The notes under the pieces: model-generated
Told to the model about the DNA's origin: nothing
Databases searched by the model: none
What the model saw: only the letters and a program-made list of their open reading frames with translations
Origin: Branchiostoma floridae
Lineage: Eukaryota > Chordata > Leptocardii > Amphioxiformes > Branchiostomatidae
DNA: 48,574 nucleotides
NCBI RefSeq assembly: GCF_000003815.2
Contig: NC_049988.1
Span: 19,188,324 to 19,236,897, forward strand
Direction of reading: 5' to 3'
Shown: positions 33,106 to 45,100 of the stretch, one piece after another
Layout: each line of letters begins with the position of its first letter
Numbering within the stretch: the stretch's first letter is position 1
Translations under genes and position numbers: made by a program

Positions 33106-36100
33106 TGTGGTGTCTCCCTAGCAAGTCGGGCTGCAACCTTCGATACCACAAGGTGGTAACCTTTTCAAGGACGCCAGCTGACGTCTTGCAAGCAAATGTT
33201 AAGAGATGACAGTATGGTTTTCTGACTCTCTGTCTCGAGACAGAGATCTCTCTTCCTCTGTCTCTCTCTCTCACCCGCTCACTCGTTCCCTCTCTATGCT
33301 GGCCTTGTCTGTCCGTTTGTGTGCCTGTCTGTCTTCGTCTCTGCGATTACCAATATACACCGTGCAATATTGCCATATGACTTTACTTATAGTAATGTTG
33401 TTTTTGTCTATGAGAATTATGGAAGGGTCGCAAAGAAATGTTTGGGTAAAGGCGTGAAGTCTGCCCTCGCAAAGGCGGCATTTTCTGTTTTTCTGTAACA
33501 ATTTCTACCCTTAAATGGAGATCATGTTGTTTTCTTACAGTCAATTGTTTGGTTAGAAAGCAACAAAACGGATATAAGTTAAACCCTGTACAAAACTGTA
33601 AAGGTGGGAATTATAAGGAATATCCCGAAGTCTCTTACCCATCACCGTCAATGTCACAAGCGGCCACGCTGATGCCATTTCCTTCCGGGTCACGCAGGAA
33701 GTAGTAAGGGGATTCTGGATTGTCCACGGCAATGTTCTCGTACCGTCTCCTCTCGGAGCTCCATTTCAGGACGAGATTCGGACGGCCATAGCTAGCAATC
33801 AAACATTAGATCAATATTTAAAAAAAAAGGAAAGACGAAGAAATGTATTGCACGACAATTGTACACGGCACATTGGATGACAACAACTATTACACAAATA
33901 CAAAATAGAGGCCTGCATATGGAATAAAAGTCAACATCTTTTAAATGAGTAGAGAGATATTGGTATCATGTTCATTGTGTTATACTGGAGGTCTGACGTC
34001 ACAGTCGCCATATTGGTCGGTTAAACTGGAATGGTCAAACATACAACTTGCGATCATACTGTACATTCATTTATTTTCGCGTGGACTAATTTCATGGTAA
34101 GAATCTGGAAGGTGTTGATGTCAACTAATTTTGCTATTGACTATTGGTTTCTGTCATTAAAATAATCATTATTGTGACATCATCAATATATGAGCAAATT
34201 GGGAGAACGATTGTCGTAATTCTCACAGAACTGTCGTAATATGTGCTATAGCAAAACGGGCTTGTAGTTGGCGAATGGAGAGAAAATAGTTCCTGAGTAC
34301 CTGGCGACGAAGATTTCCATTGGAAATGACAACAGATGGTGTCGATTCAAATTCTGACCAATCGGAAGGAGTGATACACACATGACTCAGGCCAATCAGA
34401 AAGAGATACTGTAGCAAAACGGGCCTGTAGTTGGCGAATGGAGAGAAAATAGTACCTGGCGACGAAGATCTCCATCTTGCCGTCCCTGTTCACGTCCGTC
34501 ACGGTCATGCCGTAGTACCGCTGGCTCGGGTTGGATCCCTGCGCGGGGTCAAGGGTCAGTGACGTCACGTCCTCGAACATCGGTCCCTCCACAGAGCGCT
34601 TGCGCAGATCTCTCAGTAGCGGTGCCCTCTGGGGAAGAGCTACTTCCTGTGTGTTGGGAAAAATCGTTTTGAGTTTTCGAAAAAAATATCAAAACAGGTA
34701 TTACATACTAACCTAGCCATTCAACCAAATAAACCCCATTTCGGCCAATTCAAACTATCCTGTCAGTACTCAAATAAGTACCCTAGGCTGGTAGACACTA
34801 TAGACTGCACCTCTCTAATTATAAGTCCTTGTGTGAATGTACAGATGCCTTAAAAAAACAGTTCGCGGTCTTTTCCCCGCTCATTTCACATTTCAAGATC
34901 TATAGAGCTCTATCCTTCACTATCGTCAGGTCTTTCCTATAGAAAAAGTTGGCTCCTTGTTTCCGTAAGGCAATTTCAAAATATTCAAGTAATTGGACAT
35001 GCCATCCATAGTCTTTAGGTACGCTTGTCTCGCCACCGTAAGCACCTTAGTAAATGCACGTACAGACGTCTCATACAGTTCTTAGACAGTTAACGACTTG
35101 TTTGTACCCCTTTCATAGTTTCAGATCCGCATGATTCATTCTACAAAGGCAAAGAATTGCTAAATCTTTCAAAAAAGTAAGTTTCATTACTTTCTTAGGG
35201 CGTTTGAAAACTATAAATATGAAAGAAGTAACTGAACAAGTGACCGATGGTCTTTGGGTGCATTTTGCCTTGCCGTAATATTAAAGCACCCCAGTAAGCG
35301 TGCAGACGTCTAAGAAACAAGAAGCACAGTTGACGCCTTGTCTGCGGTTTGGGCAGCAAACATCCGGCGGTCTTTACTGGCTTGCAGTGCGGTTAGCACG
35401 TGCTTGCAGATCCGACCGCTGACGGACAGACACAAACCTGATGGCTGCTCTTTTCGTTCCTGTCCACACTGGAGGGTTTTGTTGAAGAAACCCGAGTCCT
35501 TCCGACTGTTTATTCGGTTGTCAGAGAATAAGGCTTCGGAGGGGCAAAAATGCCCGCAGGCGGCAGGATTGTAAACAGTTCTAAATAGAAACCCCGACCT
35601 CCCTGAGATAGTGTCAGGTCAGTGTGGTTTGTGGATTGACCCTGTTGTCTTTTTACATCAAGGGAGTTGCCGTGAATGTTCTAGATCTTCTAGAAATAGG
35701 GATTTGGAAACTTCGCAATATTCAATATCTTTTGCCTCTCTTGAGCAGTTCTATAAAGAAAATCCCCTTCCCTGTGACAATATTGGGTCAGTGTGCTTTG
35801 TGGATTGACCCTATTTTCTTTTTACATCAAGGGAGTTGCCGATGTTCCTGATCTAGACTTCTAGAAATAGGGACTTGAAAGCTTCGCAATACTCAATATT
35901 CGTTGCCTCTCTTGAACAGTTCTAAATAGAAAACCGACCCCTCTGCGATAATGTTAGGTCAGTATGGTTTGTGATTTGAGTCCGTTTGACCCTGTTTCCT
36001 TTTGCCTTAGGATATCTATAATTAATTTTTTCGACATCGACGCTCTTCCGGATAAAACCGCTTAGTGACGGGGGAACATTCATAATATCTAGTTTATACA

Positions 36101-39100
36101 TTTGTATTCCGCATGAGTTTTAACAAACAGACTATAATATTACTTAAATGCACAATCCTGTATTATCGACCTGTACGTAACTTGGTTGGGCAAAAATTTA
36201 CCGTATTACGATAAAGGCCTTCATTCATCTTAATACTCGGACAGTACAGGTCAGTGTGCCTTCTGGATTGACCTTATTTTCTTTTTACTTCCAGGCGACT
36301 ACCGACAACAACGCTCTGGTGGATGGACAGAGCTTAGTACTGGGAAAATAAGATACATGCAATATTTTGAAGAATAAATGGTTTTTGATGACGGGAAAAT
36401 AAATAAAATATGATATCTTAGGCTCTTTTGAACAGTTCTAAATAGAAAACAAAAGTCACGGTGATGGGTTAACGTTAGGACAGTCAAATTCTTAGATTGA
36501 CCTCGTTTCATTCTTATTTAAGTGTCGGCCCATCTTTAAGACACAGAGACCTTTGTGACTTCTGTACTAGTAACATGTCCTTGAACCGAGCTATTTTAAA
36601 GACTGAACGAAGCTGAACATAAATGATACATCGATAGAATAAGAAAACGTATAGTCATATTCAACATCGAACTTTTATATATTTTATACATTCGCGAATT
36701 CGATACTCATATTTTGAGTTGCCATATTGTGTTGATCTTTTAAGTACCTATTAGACTTTATATGTTACATTTTAATCTTTCTTAAAGGTAATTTTCGTAG
36801 AGTGAGTACAGACTGTATAATTAATTAATTGGGAATGTTGATGATTATCATCAGATTAATGCACTTCTTGCAGGAGATTGCATCAGACTCTTAAGCACCT
36901 TTCTGTATTGGTGTGCGAGGCAATTTAGACGACTATCTTGTATTCTAAATTGTGTTTTTAAATTAACCAGTTCTCTCTCTCATATTGCACATTGAGAGAT
37001 CTAAAAGGATATGGTCAGAAAACGTTTGAACCTTTGTCTAGTTCTTGCAATGACAAAGAACGGACAAAAATCTGTCGTGTGTTTGTTTAGTTTTCCCCGA
37101 CAGGCTGCCTCGTGTCACTCAGTCGAGGATGTGCCCGACGTTTGATTTGTTTAATTCCTGGATCGGGATTGTGTAAACCGCGTCTGTGAAACTTCAGAAA
37201 GGGGTTTCACAATTCCCAACCGGCTCAGCTGACACGCACGCTACTGGAAAGACTCGGCTACGTCACATAAATTTCCAAACCGGGGGCCGGCCCGGCAGCT
37301 TTGAGGAACGCAAAGTATGATATAAAAGACATCAGACCACACAAGGCGTCAAGAGAACAGTCGTCGTGGCCATTATTGTGTATATTTTTACGTATACATT
37401 TCTACTGTCCGTTTCCACAAACAGCCCAGCCGGGCCCCGGTTTGGAAATGTGATGTAAGCCTAAGTAAGCCCAACTCTCCGAGACAGGGCAGACATTTAA
37501 GCTGTTGTTAAGTGTTTAACACTTCCGAAAAAGAACAAAACATTTTCATGACCCTTTGAAGATGTAAACAGTACATAACACCTTTCGCTATTCTCCAGAC
37601 CTACGAGACTTCCTTTCTGGAAGCTTGTCTCTGTACCTAGTCCACCGACCCACGCTATCCTAACAACTTACTGTAAATGCATTTAAGTTCGCGGGGATTT
37701 AATTTCGCGGTAGCGGGAAAAATGACTTTTCGCGGTAACACCATCTACTGCAGTCTAATACCATAATAGAAAAATGTTCGCGGTGGATTTAATTTCGCGG
37801 TAAAGTGGTCGCCGCGAAAACCGCGAACATTAATCCACCGCGAACATTTCTGCATTTACAGTAATTCTTGACATTTTACGTATGGTACAAACCTTTAAGG
37901 GATCTTCTCCTGTGTTCAACCCTTACGTTAAAAGAACCATTTGCCTCTTAAAGGATTTCTAAGAAATGTTGAGGGGGACAGGAATGTACAGAAAGTCCGG
38001 AAGGGTCACCTGCGATACTACAGACCCCTACTATGGTGTTCTTTATACCTCTACGCAGTAAGGGTGTGTGTAGGATAGTCTGCAAGCAGATGTTAATATT
38101 AGGCCCACATCTAGTATTTCATCACTTTCTTAACGATTTGCCTCCTTGAAGAAAGTACAGTTTTATAGATGTGGTAAAAACAGCCGTAAGACTCTTAGAC
38201 TGCTTCAGATTCTCACATCACATCTGCTTGAAGAGAACATGGCATAAGAAGGTCGCGCAGGTTAGTCGGACAGGACGGTCTAAAGATACCCACGGTATGT
38301 CACACCGAGACTCCAAAAATCTGACCACCAATTAAAGGGACTGTAAACCCAGACACACACTGGTTTACTCTACTCTCTCAACAGTGTTCCCTTCTTTCGT
38401 TTATCTTTGAAGCAGCAGGGTTATGAAGAGGTCTCCATCTCTGTATCTAAATGTTCTGTAAAAAAAATAATATGCAGAGCTTTGTTTTTAATACCTTTAA
38501 GGACGGAGTTACATTTTTTTTAAAATTCCGTCACTTAGTTTTTCATTATTCCATTTTGCATGTACATGTATGTACTCGTATGTATCAAAAACTTCGACAC
38601 ACCCATATTTTGCTACAGACCTTTGCGATAAGATCAGGAATGTAGCAGCCAGACCTTCGGCTTCCTGACAAGTACAAGTATTTCACAAAGTCGGGGATCG
38701 TACAGAAATCGTTCGTCATTTTTCACTGTTTCTAGTTGAAACTTGTTGATAATTGAAAATGTACCCGCCAGGTCTTGCTCTTATTGATATTACTCCTAGT
38801 GTATGATTTGTAATATAATTTCTTAGCTGCGTTCATATATTTTCTAATCTCGTTTCAATGTTACATTTTGTAAAACATTCACTAACTGATGAGCTTAAAA
38901 CAATGCAGTAGAAGCCAGTTTATCGCACACTGGATAACAGCACACTTCGGTCAATTGCACGGAATCTCCAAATCCCAAACCCATTCACTCCATTCTTAGT
39001 GACTTCGCATTTCTGCATATGTCGGATAACTGCAGGAAATCTGCTGGAAAATTAAACGGCTTCTACTGTACCAATTCATGGTAAGATTTATAAAATACTA

Positions 39101-42100
39101 GTATATAAGAGTGTACATATCATTAGGGCAAAATGTAACGCTATTCGTTGACGTCTTCGCGCGATAAACGCAAACGAATAGATTTTATCTGTAGTTGATG
39201 TTGGCGATATTGCACGCTCCCCTGTCTCCTTCCTCTCGCGTTGTTATGAGAGATTGACAAGTTTCCGTTTAACCAGACCCGCCTGACCCCCCACCGCAAA
39301 TTGGTCCCTGTGGAGGCCGCTCTGCCCACGCCCACTTACAACATCGTATCGGGACTGATGTTTTAGAAAGGCCTGATTTACACGACGAAAATTGTACAAC
39401 AACCTAAGACGAGATCGTAGGTCCTCGGCATGACACCTTTCGTTGCTGCTTGTAAATCGGCCGCGGTGTTGTACGATCGACATCTTTATATTGTATGCCA
39501 GGGTAGACGTCGTACGCCAAGCGATTTCTCACGTGTAATAATCGGGCCTAATTTTTAGGGATTTCAGGTAAAGTGGGATGTTATACCATGTCTTTGCGGC
39601 ATGGTATTGGGAGTTGACAATATCTCTTCTTCTACCGTCTTTTACCTGCCAACCAAAGTCACGGTACTGTGTTTACACCTGAGTGGAGATAGGAAAGTCG
39701 TGTTTAGTGCCTTTCCCAAGGGCACGACATCTAGCCAGGTATGCCAGGAATTATATCTGCAGTGACCTCGCGATCAAACTACTCTGTCATTGACGCCAAG
39801 TCTCTATGGGTAAGGGTGTGAAGTCTAGATCTTCCATCTCTGATTCCCCTGTTGAAATTGTTGAGCCTGACTAAGAAGGACTGCCCACGCCCATTCAAAA
39901 AGGTCAACATTGACGTCTAAGGAAGGCTCTAAGGAGTTCTTACTAATCAAGACATTTGGTCCGCTACACCCCATTAAGGAATAGTACTAATTTAGCGTGG
40001 GCAAGCTAACAGAAGTGGGCCGAATGATTCCTTAATTACGTCGGTATCTCACTGAAACTGGGGCATCTTGGTGGCGTCACTGCGACAGACTCAAAGAATT
40101 TGATCGATGAATACAAACCTCTTCACGCTTTTGTGCGTTTCCTTGTTTTTATCATACTTCAACGTTTTGCACGATATTCCCATTATAAAGCCATGGGCAC
40201 CACAAATATGGATTGCGCCAACGTCCCAACATCCAGTGAGATTTCCTCTTTAGAATACCTGCCTTTAGCATTTAGGATTCGACAATAAGAAACGAATGTT
40301 TTAATATGTACCAAAGCAAACTTAAAAAAGACTAACATGATTTTTTGTGTTATGTTTGTAGAATACGTATCCGTTCGTAATATTAAAACTAATACAAGTT
40401 TGATTTGATGTTTATACGTCGTGTCGAGCTAGAATTTTCTACGTCCTATCGTGCCTGGCTCTTCACTTACAAACTGTGTGTGTTGGTTTTGTCATTTCAA
40501 AACTTGGCAAACTCTGTCCCTACATCTGGTAAACTAACGCGTAATTCAGGGGCCGTGGGACGTACTTCTTATCCAAACTTAGCCTCAGCAGACCCCAACA
40601 TTGTGCCCTTAGGAAGGTACTTACTTAGTAGTACTAGTATTTAAGCACATACGTTTTCACCAGAACCAGGTGAAAATGAGTACCTATCTAGCTTTGGTTA
40701 TGGACGTCTTCTTGGATTGAATGTAAAGCCAGAGCTCCACTGTTTGATCCAAAGTTCTGGATTTGAACCCCTAGCAGGACCCAACGCTGTGACCCTGAGA
40801 AGGCAATTTACACCTATTTTCTCACTCAACACATGTGAAAATAAGTATCTAGCTTTGTTTATGGGCGTATCGCCGCTCCAGGTTTTGAGGAGAGCCACAA
40901 CTCAAGCCCCATCACACTTACTCGTACAAGTACCGAAAAGAGTAAGATCCCATCACACTTATCGAAAAAGGAGAAGTGTAAGTGGATCAAACCTTACAGT
41001 CAGGTATTACGCAGTTTTTACTTACTGTACAAAACGTGTGTGTTACGCAAAAAGGCGGTTGATGCGAAACAAACAAAGAGAACGTCGCGGGTAGTTGAAA
41101 ACCGTTCCGCTTGTTTGTGTCCAAACTTAGCCCGCTGGTGCACAAACTGGCGCGCCCGTTAAGAGACCAACAACCTCGCGGCAGGGCGAGAAAAACAAAG
41201 TTGCGGACTCCAATTTGAGAAATTCCAGCCGAAAACGTGCTAAGCGTGGACCCCTGAGTAGGGGACCTTTGCACAACAACCGTATCATTACTCTGCAAGC
41301 AGAGGTTTGGCTCCAGTTGAGTTTTGACGTGTTTTAGGCGTTTTAATCAGGCTTTCTATTTTGTGCTGTTTTGTTTTTGTCCCGTTAGACCGCGCCACAA
41401 AAAGAAAATGGTACAAAATAGAAAACCCAATAAAAACGCCAAAGAACATGTCAATACAGCCGGGACCGAACCTCTGCTTGGAGTTCATACCCAAGAACCT
41501 ACTGCATCGACTGTTGTCATTTTTTGCCTCGTAGAAAACTGCCTCCGCGTTTAGCGTACGTATTTATGCTTGTGAGAGTCAGGTTTGCGTCTTTTTGTAG
41601 TAAATGAGTTTCACGTATGTCTGTAAACATCTAGTTTACTGAATGACAGAATTTGTAAACGAAAATACGCGAAAAGACACAAACATAGGAAACTTCATCT
41701 GTGGTTGACGACTTGAGTTATAACTTATAGTGTACTCGATCGTATTATTTATTGGGACTCTTTGTCCAAGGGCTGTATTTTTTTCTACATCTCGTTTACT
41801 CCGTACTCGTGCTCAATTTTATTTCCTTTCCTTTCCTTTCTTTTCGGTAATTGTTGTAATGTTTAATACAGGCCCTCTAGGTAAGGTATTTGAGGTTTGC
41901 GCTCGGGTTTTTGACAGTTAGTCCGCAGATAGTCTGCCTTGTAAGACAAACACGTGAGCAGGTGCTTCACATTCACATCTGTTAGCGGCAGTTAAACAAA
42001 CATCACCCCACGGGACAACCTGTCGCGAGAAACGTAGGAAATGTTTCTCTTAGGCACGATCTACACACAGTTTTTCCCGATATCGGCGAGCCTACAACCA

Positions 42101-45100
42101 TTCGCCGACAGCTTTTTTTCATCGTCTAGATCGAACTGCTATATCGCCATTACGACATCGGGAAAATTTCTCCCGAAAGGTCCGGACCATTCGTACGAAA
42201 GCTTAGCAGGGGTCCCCGATAGCTTAGCAGGGGTCCCCGACAGCTTCCGCACGCGTGTAGATGTGTCCCGACTTCGGGAAGGCTCATTAGCATACAACGC
42301 GGGCTCATTAGGCTATATAGCTGTTTATGACTGCAAGCGCCACGGGTGTCCCGCGGCCAGCGTTCCAGATCCCTCCCGACACATCCAACGATATCGGTAA
42401 AAACGGTGTATAGATTGGGCCTTACAGACCCGGGTATAAGCGCGCGTTTTTTTAACCAGGTTGTTTAGAGTAAGATCATTAGACCACTTCAAGGCAATGA
42501 ACTAAGAAGTTGGAAATAACTGCGCGCGGAGATAGCGGTGGACATTTGTTCGAAGACTCATATTATAAGTTGCAGACAGGAGGGAAGCAATTGTCGTCGA
42601 GAGAGTTCCATGATTTGGCTGTCTGGGGAAAGAAACCGTTGCTCTTGAAGGACTTGGAAACCGGCAATTGTCGGTGAATTGAACAGTGTAGCGATGTGAG
42701 TTTGAAGAAAACCTAGTGTTGCGCTGAAAGGCTCTCAGTGGAGGGACAAGTAGTATGGGATCACTGGAGCTTTGATCAGCGTTTTCCTTTCCCCACCGCT
42801 AAAGTACACAGTAGCAGGACATGGCGTCTGCCCAATCTGCTACTGTTTATACAGGGGTGTCTGATTTTATTTTCATAACGCCACGAGTGGGGAAAAGGGG
42901 ATCATGGCGAGTGGATGTTTACACTGCAGTTAGGGACCGTACGGCGTTTAGTGAGGGGGGAGGGCCGGTCGCCAGAGGGTCGGGCCAAAAAATTTTTGCA
43001 TGGCCCTCCCCCCAGGTAAATTTTTTTTTGCTAGGCCCTCCCCCCAAGACAAAATATTTTTGCTTGGCCCTCCCCCCTCCTATCAACTTTGAAAAAAAAT
43101 ATTCAAGACGCCAATAAAACACTGCGCTCCCGCATTCGGAAATGTCCTTTGCGTCATACTTTTTCATGATTTTCATCGAGAAGCAGATCCGTCTCACCCC
43201 TAGTNNNNNNNNNNNNNNNNNNNNNNNNNNNNNNNNNNNNNNNNNNNNNNNNNNNNNNNNNNNNNNNNNNNNNNNNNNNNNNNNNNNNNNNNNNNNNNNN
43301 NNNNAGAGGCATAAATATTTGCTTTTTCTTGGTTCTATGGTGGTAATAACTTACGGTAAATCGGGGGAAAAAATGAAAACCAAAACGACAGCACGATTCG
43401 ACTTCCAAAACTGTAGTGGGGAGGGGGGCGCCGACGCGTGGCGCTGATTTTCCCACGGCGGGGTAAGACCGGTCGCCGGCGGGCGTGAAACCGCAGACTT
43501 GCAGGAGATCTTTTAGAAATGCCACGCTTTTTTGCCACGATTTCCTGCATTGCTTTTTTATGGGAAAATTTGCTGGTTAGATGACATTTCTATGAAAAAT
43601 AAATACGAGGGTTTCAAGTTTTTGAGAACGACGTTCCGAACACCATGTTCGGCGCCAAAGGCACGAAGAATCGCAAGGTAGGTCCGGGAGAATTTTGAAA
43701 TCTTGACCCTCTTAAAAGCTATTTCCTTCAGTTTGAGGAGATATTTTGCTGACAAACAAAGCTAGCTTTAATAGCATTTCAATTTAGAAATACAAAATTA
43801 AATCCCCCCAAACACATTTATATCACGATGTCGGTCATCAAAGGCGCGAGGCCGGTCACGTCAAAAGGGATTCCAGGGAAATTTGCAAATATTTACCCTC
43901 GAGCTCTGAAACGCCATTTCTTACATTTTGAGGGCAGTAAGACAGGGGTAAATTTTGCTGGCAGACTAATACAGAGTTTAATAACATTTCTGTAAGTGAA
44001 GAAGGTTTTCGAGGGCGTCATGCATAAGCCCCGCCCCCTCCCTTTCGCATTTTCACTGTGTCCCGAGCGCCAACCTCGGGCGATCCCTTGCAGAGGTCCA
44101 GAAAAATTTTGAAATCTTGACCCTCTGAAACGCCGTTTCTTGGATTTTAAGGGACATATTTTGCTGGCAGACCAAGCTATTTTTTTTTTGCTTGGCCCTC
44201 CCCCCAAGTAAAAAAAATTTTGCTAGGCCCTCCCCCTGGCAAAATATTTTTTTGCTTGGCCCTCCCCCCCCTGGCGACCGGCCCTCCCCCCTCGCTAAAT
44301 GCCGTACGGTCCCTTAGAGCCCCTTGTTTCACTTTTAATTAGATGTTTTTGAGGTGACGTAATTCTCTTCATATTCAAGATTAGTTATTCTAGCATCTAT
44401 CTACCCATACAGGGGTGTCTGATTTTATTTTCATAACGCCGTTACTGGGGAAAAGTAGATTATGGCGAGTTCATATTTACACTGTCGTTAGCACGCTTTG
44501 TTTTAATTTCAATTAGAGGTTTTTGGGGTGACGTAATTCTCTTTATATTCAAGATTAGTTATTCTATCATCTATCTACCCATACAGGGGTGTCTGATTTT
44601 ATTTTCATAACGCCGTGAGTGGGGAAAAGTAGATTACGGCGAGTGTGTGTTTACACTGTAGTTAGCACGCTTTGTTTCGCTTTTAATTAGATGTTTTTGA
44701 GGCGACGTAATTCTCTTTATATTCAAGATTAGTTATTCTATTATCTATCTACCCATACAGGGGTGTCTGATTTTATTTTCATAACGCCGTAAGTGGGGAA
44801 GGGTAGATTACGACGAGTGTGTGTTTACACTGTCGTTAGCGCGCTTTGTTTCACTTTTAATTAGATGTTTTGGAGGTGACGTAATTCTCTTTATATTCAG
44901 GATTAGTTATTCTATCATCTATCTACCCATACAGGGGTGTCTAATTTTATTTTCATACCGCCGTAAGTGGGAAAAAGTGGATTACGGCGAGTGTGTGTTT
45001 ACACTGTCGTTAGCACGCTTTGTTTCACTTTTAATTAGACGTTTTCAAGGTGACGTAATTCGATTGATATTCAAGATTAGTTATTCTACCATCTATCTAC

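Noticed and set aside
39141-39483. Minus-strand open frames as the missing first exon of the CRTAC1 gene
   Set aside because: They have no signal peptide, Reeler pattern or fitting donor, and lie downstream of the half sushi exon.
42041-42400. 119-codon open frame as a gene
   Set aside because: It lies inside a foldback element, has an internal duplication and shows no domain.
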